A DNA stretch of 64,000 nucleotides, from assembly GCF_036370855.1 (NCBI RefSeq), contig NC_088113.1:20108501-20172500 (forward strand). The letters are read 5' to 3'. This stretch comes from Dromaius novaehollandiae. Its lineage: Eukaryota > Chordata > Aves > Casuariiformes > Dromaiidae. Each line of letters begins with the position of its first letter. Position 1 is the first letter of the stretch. A program made the translations under genes and the position numbers. Of this stretch, positions 1-24,633 are shown piece after piece. Below the pieces are notes generated by a model, which was given only the letters and a program-made list of their open reading frames with translations, had not been told where the DNA came from and did no database searches.

Positions 1-479
1 GATCAAAAGATCTGAGGGATGCAGAGGTGATGCAGGGGCACCTCTAGGAAAGAAGTGTGCATGACTGGCTTTACTGTATCAAGTATCACATAATCAGGTT
101 TTACTAGTGAAGGTTTCTTGCCCAAGGTTTTCTTCCCCAAAACCTGGGCTGACAGAAAGGTGTAAAAGCATGCCACAAGCGCTAACAAAAGGTACGCTGA
201 ACCATAAGCTTTCAAACTGGCAAGTTGCTGTAAATTGCTCACGGCCCCACTACGCTGGGATTAAGGAAGCTAGGGGTCTTACACCTGCAGTTGTGTTGTG
301 TTCAATGTGCACTGCAAGCTGCAGCCATAAAAAACAATTACGGGGCATGGTTTTAGCTAGGTTTCTCATTCCATTTCAGAAGCATTGGCAAGCCTCACAC
401 AATCAGCCTCCCCTTTAATGTCTGCAAGGGCCTGGCAAAGTGACATATGCTCTTTTAGCAGCCTTGAAGAGTATCTTAC
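1..479 (-). other. TPD52L2: TPD52L2 intron after the microexon
   Basis: I looked here for exons encoding the SIRHSISMP and FKSFE segments and found none. They should lie to the left of the window. No repeat or RNA gene is evident. Confidence 0.7.
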
Positions 480-13190
<12,711 letters not shown>

Positions 13191-13480
13191 GGCGGCACCC
13201 CGGGCCCGTCCAGCCGCCGCGGAAGAAGAAGCTGCCGCTGCCGCTGCCGCTGCCGCCACCGCCCCCCTGGTGACGCAATCAGCGCCGCGCCGCGCGCCGC
13301 CCACTTCCGGGGGGCGCGGGGAGAGCGCGTCACCCGCCGCGTCGCCACGGCGACGGCGCCACGTTCCTCCCCCCTCCCACCCCCGCGGCCGGAAACGTCA
13401 AACAGGGCGGGGGTGACGTCAGCGCAGGACGCTGGGAATGACGTCATATCTCGGGACTGGGGATTACGTCATAGGGCGGG
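13191..13480 (-). promoter_or_regulatory. TPD52L2: TPD52L2 CpG-island promoter with a CRE/ATF array
   Basis: This CpG-dense stretch lies just upstream of the TPD52L2 start. It contains TGACGTCA at 13414-13421 and 13439-13446 and TTACGTCA at 13464-13471. It also has an ACGTCA half site at 13395-13400, TGACGCAAT (ATF/C-EBP-like) at 13271-13279 and ACTTCCGG (ETS) at 13303-13310. The three CREs start exactly 25 bp apart. The transcription start is not visible; I place it roughly between 13200 and 13400. CREB/ATF control is an inference. Confidence 0.8.
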
Positions 13481-13544
13481 AAGGAGGGGCAGGCGGAGCG
13501 GCGGGGGGAGGGTGCAGTTCCCCCGGGGCTCAGCACCACGTGGG

Positions 13545-13980
13545 GTGCCCAGGCCCTGCCGTGGGGCGCTGGGGGTCATGTGGGGCTCAGGGTGCCGGGT
13601 CCCGCTGTGGGGCACAGGCCTGCAGGGTGCCAAGCCCTGGTGTGGGGCGCTGGGTCCTGCTGTGGGGCACATGCCTGCAGGGTGCCAAGCCCTGGTGTGG
13701 GGCGCTGGGTCCTGCTGTGGGGCACATGCCTGCAGGGCGCCAGGCCCTGCCGTGGGGCGCTGGGTCCTCCTGTGGGGTGCACGGGCCCATGTGGGGCTTG
13801 GGGTGCTGGGGCCCACAGTGGGGCACAGGCCTGCAGGGTGCCAGGCCCTGCCGTGGGGCGCTGGGTCCTGCTGTAGGGCAGAGACCTGCAGGGCGTCAGG
13901 CCCTGCCATGGGGCACAGGGGCCTACGTGGGGCTCAGGGTGCCAGGCCCCACTGTGGGACCCAGGGGCCCACAGGGGGAA
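13545..13980. repeat. Minisatellite, 55-bp unit, GC-rich
   Basis: Units carry TGGGGCGCTGGGTCCTGCTG and CCTGCAGG blocks. Two adjacent units (starting 13626 and 13681) are nearly identical over 55 bp. Flanking units are more diverged and vary in length. The long open frames across it are repeat artefacts. Confidence 0.9.
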
Positions 13981-16900
13981 GGGTTCTGCTTTGGGGCTCG
14001 GGGGCCGCAGCGCCGTGGGGCTCGGCGGGCCCGGCGGGTGCGGGGTGCCTGCACCCACAGCGGCCTGCACCGAGGGCCCAGGCTCCGCGGCTGCGGGTCA
14101 CGGGGCAGCGAGCGCTCTGCGGACAGGGCGTCAGGGGCCCCACACTACCGTGGGGCCAGGCCTCACCCCCAGGCCCGCGGGGAGCCCGGCCGCGGCCCCG
14201 GTGCCGTGCGTCTGTGTGGAGGGAAGGTGGCAGCACCAGCACGGCCATCCCCGAGGCCCGGCCCGGCGCCGCTGCCCTCCCCGCCTGGGCCCCGGCGCAG
14301 CCGTGTGCTTCCGTTAGAAACCCCCTCCCTCGGCCACCTTCCGTCACTGGAAATACCCCCTTCCCCCGGCTCCCGGAGGGATCCGCCGGGACATCCAGCT
14401 CCCTCGCTTCCCAGGTTCCTCCCGGCTTTCGGGGGCTGCCCCGCAGCAGCGTCATCACGGCGTGACCCCATGGAAGTCACCTCGTGCCGAACCGGAGCCC
14501 ACGCCTGGCACTGGTGCCAGCCCGGCAGGGCCTCAAGGGTCACACGGAGCCACGTGGCTTCACACGGAGAGGCCGGATGCTCCCCGCCACGGGGAACCGC
14601 TGCCCGCGGGGAGCCAGCGTGCGGGAGAGCTCGTTAGCTCGCAGCCAGGTGCTTCCCAAACCGCGGGGTTTGGAAACGCCCGGGATGATCAGGACGTCGC
14701 TGTGGTCTCCCCTCGCTCTCGGCCGTGCAGCCAGCGGCACCTTGTTCCCTCCCTGCTACACGCGTCCTTGCTGCGGGCAGATATTTCCCCGTCTGCAGGT
14801 ACAAACCTGCCTGGCTTTTTTCGTGGTCTTGGAGCTGAGCGTGTGCCGAGGCTCCCTCTGGATTTGCCGCCTCGGCTGCCGCCTCCGTGTCGGGAGGCGC
14901 TCGGCGGTCGTCAGGAGCGCTGGGGAAGCCCTGGGCTGCTCCGTGTCTCTTAATTTTGCAATCCGGCTCATGGAAAACCCGACTCGGTTATAATTTTGCT
15001 TCTCGTCACTTTCATTTTCGGACCCTTTTGCACTCCGTCTGTTTTCACTGCCCCAGACGAGTGTGAAAAGGGAAGCGAATGTAAACGGAGAAACGCGCAT
15101 TCGTTTTTCAGCCCCGCTTCCAGCAGTGCGTGCTGGGCGGCGGAGCAGAGCGCGTCTGCACGCGTCGTGCACAGGAGCTGTTTGAAATTCCCTTTTGGGG
15201 CACTGCGGATCATCTCGGACGAGCGCCCCAAATCCCCGTAGGTCGCACAGCACCACTGTGTATCCGAGACACCTCGAGGAAAAGGATGGGGAGAGTTTTA
15301 AGAGCTTGGCTTGGTGGGGGGAGGGGGGTTATTCCAGTTTGGAGCCTCAGGACAGGTCTGACTTTAAAGCTGGGCTCAGTGCAGAGCCGGGAAGCGCTGA
15401 GCCCGTGCGAAAGCCTGGCCAGAGCCTGGGTTCCTGGAAATCAGGCCCTGAGAGATGGGTGCAGCCGGAGGAGCTCGGAGGCTCGGAAGGAGCCCTAACG
15501 GCCTCCGATAGCTCTGCCAGGCGTCAAAACCAGACCTCCAAGCCCGGCACCGCTGAACCACCGCAGCTCCGGGTGCAGCCCCCGGGACAGAGGCCGCTAA
15601 CCTGGCCGGGCCTTCGAGGGGGGCTTTTACCGCGGTCCCCCCCCAGCAGGGCTTCGCCTCGGCGGCTCCCTCCTTCCCGTGCTCGCAGCGGAGCCTCTTC
15701 GGAGGGGTTTGCTCGTCTGGCGTCGTGCCCTCCGTGCTGCCCCCAAGTTCCCCTTTCGCTGCTGCCGGGCTTTTTGCTCCAACCCTGGGGCTTTTTCACC
15801 GTTCGCTGGTAAACGCCGAAATGTCAGGCCTGGAGTCAGTTCCCTCCACGGCTCCCCGGTGCCGCCACTCCGGCTCCCACGCACGCACGCGGGGCGAGGG
15901 GAGGGCTCGGTGCCCCCGCTGGACACGGCCCTGACCTAGATTTCGCCGCCCCCCTGCAAAGCTGCCGCTCTGCCCCACATGCTCCCACAGCCCCGGGGGG
16001 TGAACGCCGTGGGGGGCCACGCCGGGGCCGCGGGCCGTGCCGAGGGCTCCGGGTGCTTCGGGAGCGCCCGGCGGAGCACCGAGCCAGGCCCTGGCAGCGC
16101 TGGCAGCCCATGGGCATCGCCCCGGGGCCGCGGCGGCTCTGCCCGGGCCTCCCCGAAGCCCCGTTGCCCCTCAGGTGGGCCGGGTCCGCTCCTCGGGGCG
16201 GCAGCGGAGGGGAAGCACAGCCGGCGGCGTTCCTCTTTCCCGGCCGCGCCGGCCCTGCGTGCCGCCGGGGCATCGCCTTCCTGCGCGGCAAAACTGCCAC
16301 CTGCCATCGGCCTTCCCCTTTTCTGGGGACCTAAAATAACCCGGGCGGCGCGGGGCGGCAGCTGGGGCCACGCTTCCCCTTTCCGCGCAGCCGGTGGCGG
16401 GGAAGGCGCGGGGGCTCGGACGGCCCCGACCGCCCGCGGCTGCGGGACGTGCTTCCAAGCGGGGCAGTGCATGGGGGGACCCGAGGGCAGTTTCGGCTCC
16501 GTCGCCGGCAGAGACGCCTCTCCGTGCTCTCCTGCTCGGGCCGGCTCAGAGCCTGCCCCTCCGCCTCTGCCCCGGGAAACGAGGCCCTAATTTCTGCTTC
16601 ATTATCGCGGCTCATGTGACTGCTTTCGGCTCCAAAGCAGCTCCTGACGCCGCTCGGGGATTGCCGGGCTCCACCGCCTCTGTGGGCGCTGGCATCGCCG
16701 GAGCCGCCGGCACTTCCAGCCCGGCCGCTGGGTTTTCCTTCCCGTCGCCCGTTAACCGCTCCGCGCTGCTCATCGCCGGGAATCCCCCGGCAGCGTGGGG
16801 GTGAAGCCGCCGATCTCACGGTTTCAGCGGAGGCCGTGCCAGCGCTGCCGGGGCGGCCGGGAATCCCCGGTGCCGCCGCACGCGGTGCCCTGCTCGCCCG

Positions 16901-18240
16901 AAGCCCGGCGGCCGCCCGGCCGAGCCCCGGTGCTCGCGGGGCCGCGGTGCAAGCGGGAGCCGCTCCGGCGATGGGCCTGCCCGGGACGGCCTCGCTGGCA
17001 GCCGGCATGCCGGGGGCAGGATGCGGCCTCCAGCGCTCCCGCCTGCCTCCTGCCAGGAAACGGGCTGGACGCGAATCCACCTCCGCCCTGCGCTCAATGT
17101 TCCCCCGCTCTGCCCGGGCTGCTCCCAGGCCCCTTCCCACCCCGCTCACCTCACCTTGGGACGCGGCCAGCACCATCTGCCGCTTGCAAAAACCCGGCTC
17201 CCTAAGCTGCCCTAATCCCCCAATCCTATCTGCGTCCCGCGGGAGCCGGCGCCCGGCCCGCGGGGAAGCGAGCGGCAGCAGCCCCGGCGGTGCGGCATGG
17301 CACGAGCGGAGCTCGCCCTGCGTTTCCACGCTGCCGGCGACGGAGAGGGAGCTGCCGCCTCGCCAGCCCGCACTTTTCACCGCAGAAAAACATAAAATGC
17401 AAAATTCACACAGCGGTTTTGTAGATTTTTTGGAGAGCACGAGAAAGAAAAGCAGCGGGAGGTCACGGGCGTCTCAGCTCCGTGCCCCACCGGGGTCGGG
17501 GACGCTGCCGAGCCGAGGAGCGCAGTGGCTCGGGTGGCTGGGCTGGCGGAGCGGTGCTGCGGGGGCTCCCCCCGCTCTGCCGGCCGAGGAAACGCAGGGG
17601 AGAGCTTCCCGGAGGATGCCGGGCGGGGGGGAGAGAGGAAGCGGCGGAGACAGCTGCTGAACATCTGGCAGTGGTGCGGGCCCCCCGGGACACCGCGGGT
17701 CGGGCTGGGCCGGTGGACCGCGGGGGTCTGAGCCAGCCCCGCGCTTCCTGCCCGCCCTCCGCTGCCAGATGCTGCTCCCGCTCGGCCCCGGCCGCGGGTG
17801 CCCGGAGGACCCGGGGGGCCAGGCCCACCCTTCCGCCCTCCGCCCGGCCACGCTTCCCTCCGGGATGCGGCCGACACCTGCTTCCAGCTCGGTCCCGGCT
17901 CTCCGGCTCTCCCAGGACCCCGTGGTCCCCGCCCTGCCCGGGAGAAGCGTGGCCCCGCCAGCCCCCTCCCTCGCCGCTTTCCCAGCTCTGCTGGGTGGAT
18001 GCAGCCCGGGTGGGAGCTCCTGGCCCCTCGGTGCCCTGGGAAACCTGCCTGGACAGGGGAAACCTGCCCCGGCAAGGAGCGATCCCAGTCCCACCGCCCT
18101 GATCCCGGAGCCGGCAGGGAGCCCGGGGCAGAGGCAGGTCCAGCAATGCCCCGAATCCGCCTGGCTGCAGCCTGCCAGGTCCGAACGGCTCCGGAAGCAC
18201 AGAGCTGCCCGCCCCACCGCTCTCCGGATAGCTGGGTATG
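13981..18240. other. GC-rich intergenic DNA, no gene recognised
   Basis: About 4.3 kb of CpG-rich sequence upstream of TPD52L2. Open frames exist on both strands in all registers, as expected at this GC content. None shows recognisable domains or matches a protein I know. A noncoding transcript cannot be excluded. Confidence 0.6.
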
Positions 18241-18269
18241 GTCGGAGAGAAAAGAAGGATTAGACACAG

Positions 18270-18325
18270 GCGGCAAAAATAGCCTCTCCTCTCAAAAATA
18301 GCTTCCCAGGATTAAAAATAACCAG
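18270..18325. promoter_or_regulatory. Cluster of three MEF2-like A/T motifs
   Basis: GCAAAAATAG (18273-18282), TCAAAAATAG (18292-18301) and TTAAAAATAA (18312-18321) stand out in GC-rich DNA. The third fits the MEF2 consensus YTAWWWWTAR exactly; the second has one mismatch and the first two. Starts are 19 and 20 bp apart, about two helical turns. Enhancer function is inferred. Confidence 0.45.
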
Positions 18326-19383
18326 TGTTCCCAAAGCCGTTGCTCCGGGGGGAGCGAGCCCCAGCCGGACGGCGAGGGCAGTGCGGGAGCTGGGCGTTCC
18401 CGGGGCCGTCCGTAGGACCGTGCTGCGGGTGACTCCGCACGGAGCATCCCGCGGCCCCCACCCGGCTCCTGGCCTGCTCCAGGCCCTGGACGGATCCCGG
18501 ATGGCCTCCAAAATCCCGCTTCCAAACTGGGAACCGGACCCCAGCCGCAGCCCGGGAGGCCCGGGGAGAGGCGAGGTGCAGCACGCTGCCGCCGGCACGG
18601 CGGGCGCCGGGGGCTTCCCCGCGGCTCCGGGACTGTCCCTGCTCGCCGCTGCCACCGCTGCCGGCGGAAAGCCCCCGCGTGGGGTGATGCCGGGGGGGCC
18701 AGGCCCTCGCAGGGGACGTGTCCCCTGTCTGGGCAGTGCAGACGCGTCGCTCGGCATCGCGCTCGGTGCCTGTTGCCCTGAGGTCGCTTTGCTGTGAGCA
18801 GCAGAGAAAAGAAAATGAAGGCGAGAAAGAGGCAGGAAGGGAGCTTGGGATGAGCTGGAGCAAACAGTTAAAACCAAAGTGAAAGAGCCCCTCTCTGACC
18901 CGGGGGATGCAACGCGGCTGGACATCGCCTAGGACACCATCCCGGCAGGATTTCTGTGGGCAAATAGCAGCTCAGACTCGCTGCCACTGCCGAGCTGAAA
19001 TCTGAATCTGGGCAGAGCGGAGGGCAGCTGGGGAGGAAGGAAGGAGCGCAAGTGGGGCGTTTTCTCAGGGCGCCCGGAGCCCTTTCGCCCTGCTCCCGGC
19101 TTGGGAAAAGAGAGCGGGAGGCAGGGCCGGCGTGCGGGGTGCCACCGGCTCAGCCCCGGGCACCCCTCGGCAAGCGATGCCAGGCCAGCGCCCTGCACGC
19201 GGCAGCGAGCGTGGAGGACGCGGTGCATCGCAGAGGGAACCACGGGGCTGCCCTGGGAGTGAAGGAGGGGGACGTGCTGGCCCTGCCCGCAGGGTCGTAC
19301 CCGGAGCGAGCACAGCAGGAATTTCTCCTGGGACAGTATGGACAGAAACATCAGGCCTCCGTGGCCGCGTGGGTGGAAGAGCC
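18326..19383. other. GC-rich intergenic DNA
   Basis: No gene, RNA or repeat recognised. Open frames are GC artefacts. Confidence 0.6.
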
Positions 19384-19556
19384 CACGGGAACCTGGCTGT
19401 GCCACGGGAACCCGGCTGTCCTGCAGGAGCCTGGCTGTGCCGTGGGAGCCTGGCCGTGCCGTGGGAGCCTGGTTGTGCCGTGGGAGCCCGGCTGTGCTGC
19501 AGGAGCCTGGCCGTGCCACGGGAGCCCGGCTGTGCTGCGGGAACCCGGCCGTGCAA
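19384..19556. repeat. Minisatellite, 19-bp unit
   Basis: About nine units of consensus cgtgggagcctggctgtgc follow in register, for example with starts at 19441, 19460 and 19479. Variants have ctgcaggagcc in place of cgtgggagcc. A 19-bp unit shifts frame each copy, so the sequence is not coding. Confidence 0.93.
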
Positions 19557-20684
19557 CGTCCTGGCAGCGGCACGGCCTCGCCGCACGCAGCGGGAGAGGA
19601 GCCGCAGAGGCCCGCGGTGCCTGGCGCGGCCGGCCGGGGCCGGGAACGCGGCACACAGGTTTTCCCGGGAAGCGCTGGCACGGGCGGAGCGGCGGCGCAG
19701 CCCCTCGCTGCTGCCGGATGCCATGGCAGATGGCCGCGCCGCGGCACGAGCCCCACTGCCGGGCGAGCCGGGGCCGCCGCAGGGCGGGAGGCAGCGGGCC
19801 GGGGCTGGTGGAGGGCCACCTCCATGCACCACTCCGGAGCCGGGCGCCGGGGGGGAAAGGCCCGAGCGATGGAGGACGAGGACGAAAAGCCGGCGCGGTG
19901 CACGCAGACCCCTTCCCCGGGGCCGGCACTGCCTGCGCGGGGAGGTGCAGCGGGGCCGGAGCCGGCAGCCGGAGCCGTGCTGAGTTTGACATTTTCACCT
20001 CCACCTCCTGTTTGCTGCTCCCCTCCCACTCGGCGCTTGGAAGCAGCTTCTCTCTCGCGCTCTGGTTTTCTTCCTGCGTTTCCGTTCCTCATGGCAGCGG
20101 CATTGGAAGCGCTGGACTTTGCATGACGTCTCCCAGCAGGGCAAAGGCAGCCTCGTCCCCGCGGGGACCAGCAGCGTGCGGAGCATGCAGCCAAGCAGGC
20201 GGCAGTCAAAGCCCTTCCAGCAGCAGCCTTGCACAGAGTAAAGCTTGGTTTCTGCCCTAAATCCTCAGCTCCTGGAGTTGTGTGAAAATGCAAGACACTC
20301 GGCTCTTATTGCCTCAAATAGAAATAAGCTCCTAATTCTCTTAGCTGCAAAGAGCTACCAAGACTCAGCAAGGGGCAGCGCGGGGCAGGCGTCCCATTTT
20401 GGTCCTGTAACTGGGGCCCAGCAAGGCCCCAGCCCGGGAGCGCAGGGACACACCACAGGGACGTGGGGCCCCGGGCGGGCGGCCCAAGGCAAAACCCCAG
20501 TGAGCCGTTGCGGGCCGTGGTTCCCCTTTTCCCCGGCACCACCCGGAGCCTCCGGCGAAGCGGCACATGCTCCGGCCTCGGCCAAGCGGGAACCGAGGCC
20601 TGCGGAGGGGAAGTGACTTCGCCACGGCCCCTCGGTGCCCAAACCACCGGGACGTGCTCGATCCCTCCCGCCTGCACCGTCCGC
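19557..20684. other. GC-rich intergenic DNA
   Basis: No supported gene. A long minus-strand open frame spanning it has no recognisable domain and reads through the minisatellite. Confidence 0.6.
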
Positions 20685-20995
20685 ACGCAGGTGTGTGCAC
20701 ACGCACGCCTGCGCCCATGCGCGCCCACCCGCACGCTCACGTACGCCCGCACCCAAGTGCCTGCACGCTGGTGCCCTCCCGTCCACACAAATACACCCAC
20801 CCACACACAGGTGTGTGCTCACACACGTGCACATCTGCACTCACTGTCACACACACCCCTGCACACCCCCTGCACACCTGCACACCCGTCCGCACTCAGC
20901 GTGCACCCACACGCATGCACACCCACCCACCCGCATCTAAACTCACACGTGTGCATTCACACGCATGCGCACACACATGCACATAAACACAAGTG
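20685..20995. repeat. CAC/ACAC-rich low-complexity tract
   Basis: About 300 bp dominated by cacac, tgcacac and cacgcatgc words with no fixed unit length. It is a degenerate dinucleotide-type repeat adjoining the 56-bp minisatellite. Alternating purine-pyrimidine runs are frequent. Confidence 0.85.
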
Positions 20996-21189
20996 TCTCT
21001 ACCCCCCTGCACGGCAGCAGCCTTGCACAAGCATGTGCAAACACACGCCTGCTCGAGCAGTCCCATGTGCACCTTGGCACCTGCACCCAGCACACGGGCC
21101 TGCACGCATGCCCACAGGCTCACACGCGTGCATGCGGCCTGGTGCATGCGGCCTGGTGCCTATACATGTGTGCGCACAGCCCTGCACAT

Positions 21190-21455
21190 GCAGCCCGTGC
21201 CGGCACACACGTGCATGCAGCCCGGTGCATGCAGACCTGGTGCATGCAGACCGTGCCGGCACACGCGTGCATGCAGCCCGGTGCATGCAGACCTGGTGCA
21301 TGCAGACCGTGCCGGCACACGCGTGCATGCAGCCCGGTGCATGCAGACTGTCCTGCACACATGTGCACAGAGCCTGGTGCATGCAGACTGTCCTGCACAC
21401 ACGTGCACACAGCCCAGCACATGCAGACCATGCCGGCACACACGTGCATGCAGGC
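21190..21455. repeat. Minisatellite, 56-bp unit with internal GCATGCAG words
   Basis: Units begin gtgcatgcagcccggtgcat at 21211, 21267 and 21323. The first two are essentially identical over 56 bp; later ones are diverged. The unit itself is built of smaller tgcatgcagac(c/t)tg repeats and contains cacacgcgtgcatgca, an alternating purine-pyrimidine stretch. Confidence 0.93.
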
Positions 21456-24400
21456 GCCATCCCCAGGCCCTGCTACTTGCGGAGGGGCCGGAGGGGCGGG
21501 TGCCCCGTGCTGGCAGTATCGAGCGGGGCCAGCCACTCGCGTGGGGCGCGAGATGTGGGGCAGAGCCGCTGCCGCCTCCCCTTTATCGGCGGCTCCATCC
21601 GCTCCCCGCCCGGCCCCCCTCGGCCCCGGCCTGGCATTAGCCAGCTGATCTGGCTCGCCGCCTCCCTTAAGTCACTTAAAGGGGTTAAAAACAGCCGCCG
21701 TCCCGGCCCTGACCCCAGGGGACCCCGCTCGGCGCCTCTGCCCAGCGCCAAGGCCGTCGCCGCCGCGTTGCCCGGTGCTCGAAGCCGCCCCTGGCCGCGG
21801 GGAGCTGCGGGAGGCCCCCGGCACACCCTCGGCCAACATGGAGGCCTGGCGCAACATGGCGCCGCCGGCCCCAGAGGCGCCTCGCCCGGCCCCCGCCTCG
21901 GCGAGGGTGCTGCCCGCTCCCTCCGTCTTCCTCCCCGGCCCCTTTTGGGGCAAAACCTCTCCCCGTGCTCCATCAGGCCGTTTCCCCCCCTGCCACCACC
22001 AGCCATGGTGCCCGCTGTCGCCATGGCAACGGGCTCCCGCCATGGCGGCCACAGGGCCGCGGCCCGCTGCCGCCCCGCAGGCCTCGGGGGCGAAACACAG
22101 CCAGCCCGGAGGGGCCAAAGGGGGATTGCGGCGGCGCCGGGGCCGCCTGGGCGGGGGGCATCGCCCCCCCTGCACCTCCCCTTCCCCGAATATCCTGCCC
22201 CACGGCGAGGCGATCCCTGCCCGCCGCCCCCCACGTCCTTCCCCGCGGATCCTCTCCCTCCCTCGTCCTGCCAGGAGCCGGCCCGCAGCCATCGCCGCCG
22301 CAGCGCCCGGCTCCGGGAGACCTTCGCGTTTTCCCCGCTGTTAAAAATAGCATGAGATTTATTCTCTGGCAGCATGGAAAGCCCCCGGGGCGGCCGGGAG
22401 GAAGCAGACGGGCTTCTGCAGGCCGGGGAAGGTGGAGGGCGGCCGGGGGGCAGCGAAAAGGGCAGGAAACAACCCCCCGGCCGCGGCGGCCCGCACGGGG
22501 AAGACGCCCCGACGCCGGCCGCGTGCGGTTAGTGCGGAAACTCCCAGGGCCGCGGCGGGGCTGCTCCCGGGGCTCCCATGCCCCCCGTCCCCGTGCGGGG
22601 GGGGGGGTCCCGCTGCCGCCGCTGCCCCGGGGTGACCTTCCTCCTCCTCCTCCTCGGGGCTGGCTCCTATTTCCTGCGGACGTTTTGTCTCTTTTCCCCT
22701 TTGCGGATTTTTTCCCCCCTGCTCTCCAGCCCCTCCGTTATCAGCCGCACTATTATTTCCTCCCTGTCCACCCACCTGCTTATTTTAGCCGCTTCTTCCT
22801 TCCTCCCAGCTGCTTTCTGAGCAGCCTGCAGCCACCCGCCTCCCCCCCGACCCCCGGCCCCCCGGCCCCCCGGCTGCCCCTCGAGACCCCGGTCCCGGCG
22901 AGCACAGCACCGGCAACCGGCCCCTTCCCCTCCGGCCGCGCCGTCTCCGGGGGGACGAGCCCTGCCGCCACGGCTGGAGGTGGCTCCCGGCGGCATCAGC
23001 CCGCGTTTCGGGGGGCCGCGGCCGGGGCCGGTCCCGCCGGCCAGGCGATGCCAGGAGCCGGGCCGGGCCGACCGCAGCGGCTCTATTTAGGGCAGGAGGC
23101 TGCAGTCGCTCGTCGGCTAATTGAAGCCTGCGGCTGCCGTTTCGGGCTCGCCGGCCGCCGAGCTGCCAGCTCGGGTCGCTTGTCCTCGGCCTGAACCCTG
23201 CCTGCGGGCTCGGCCGGGCGACGCCGGGAAGGGGCCGAGCGGGCACCGCGGGGTCTCGCTGCCCGCGCGACCTGCCGCCGCACCGCGGGAGCCTCCTGCT
23301 CTCCCGAGGCCTCCGGGGAGACGCAGGGGATCTTTTTTCTCCATCCAACCTCCGGGGGCTAAAGCACATTTTAAATGAGAGCTTGTGGCATCTCCGTCGC
23401 GGGAGGCCCTTAGGAAGAGGTTTGCAGCCCGAGCGGACCTGCGGGGATGCCGGGACGTGGCGACCTCCCAGGCCCCCCCGGCCCCGTTTCTGCAGCTTCC
23501 CCTCCCCTCCCACCGCTGCTTCCCCGCCACCTCCTCGGAGCCCGCTGAGTTTTCCCAGCGGATTCTCGTCCCCGTTCCCCGAGCGCTTCCGAGGAGGCGG
23601 TAGGAAGCCGAGGAGGGCTCCCAGCGCAAAGCTCTCCCCTGGCTCGTGGCAGAGCCGGGAGATGCCGCGATGCAGTTGGTTATTTAAAGCAGCAGCTTCC
23701 AGTGTCCTCCAGGAGCCCGGCAGTGCCCCCCGTCCGGGGGGACGTGCAGCCCCGCCGCGGCCGCCCGCGCCCGGATAACCTCGTTAGCGGCAGGGCCTCG
23801 CGGCGCAGTTTCCAAGGAAACCCGCGGCCGAGCCTCCCGCGCCCCCCGCGCAGGGCAGAGCAGCCCCCCGGGGAGCAGGCGTGGGAAGGGGGGCCGGCAG
23901 GACATCCGTCCCCTGGCCTTTCCCAGCCCGGCCGTCCCCAGGGCGCGGGTGTGCTCGGCTGGCCGGAGACGGGACCTCTGGGCGCGGGGCAGGGCGTTCC
24001 CGTCCCGCCGAGGGCCGGGGCCTGCGGGCAGCTCCCGGACAGAGTCCGGCCTGCGGTGGGACACCGGGATGCGCCGGAGCCGGCGGGGCGCCGCTTCCCT
24101 GCTCCGTCCGCTCTCGCGGGCTCCTTGCTGCCACCGAGCGTGGGGGCGGGCGGGCGGGTGGCCCTCCGGCAGGAGCTGCTGCTTATGACGATACGTTCCG
24201 GTCCGTCGCCCCCGAGATCTGCATCCCCGGGACCGATGTGACTAGGAATTAGATTCCTCTCCGCTAATGAGCTTGTGCCGGCAAAGGGCTCTGCAGATGC
24301 GGAGCTCTGCGTAGGAGCCGAGCATCATTTTTGTTATTGATTTCCTGGCACAGCCCCTGCGACACTGCTCGAGGACGCGTATCCCCAGGGCAAACCCTGG

Positions 24401-24630
24401 AGCCCTCGCAGGGACGGCAGGGAAGGATGTGACCCTCGTCTCCAGGAGAGACTGAGAAACCCTTTCTGTGCTGGCATGTCTCCTTAAAGCTACCAGCTCT
24501 CCTGATTTCAGGAACAAAACATCAATGAACGGAGCTTGCAGGATGGTAAATCCCTCCTTGAAACCAGCCGCCCTTGAAAGAGGTGCTGTGATGGGTGGCC
24601 GTCGCGGCCCACCTCGCCCCGGGACCTGGG
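21456..24630. other. GC-rich intergenic DNA with scattered A/T motifs
   Basis: About 3.2 kb without a supported gene. It includes an exact MEF2 consensus, TTAAAAATAG, at 22341-22350. The longest plus-strand frame ending here (630 codons, 20463-22355) crosses two low-complexity tracts and is rejected. A noncoding transcript remains possible. Confidence 0.55.
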
Positions 24631-24633
24631 GAG

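Noticed and set aside
13438..14637. 399-codon plus-strand frame after the CRE array
   Set aside because: Much of it is the 55-bp minisatellite translated in one of several open frames.
18929..20293. 454-codon open frame on the minus strand
   Set aside because: It crosses the 19-bp minisatellite, and overlapping long frames exist on the opposite strand, as expected from GC content.
20463..22355. 630-codon open frame on the plus strand
   Set aside because: It runs through the CAC-rich tract and the 56-bp minisatellite, giving Cys/His/Thr-rich low-complexity peptide. Neighbouring frames are equally open. No domain or splice support.
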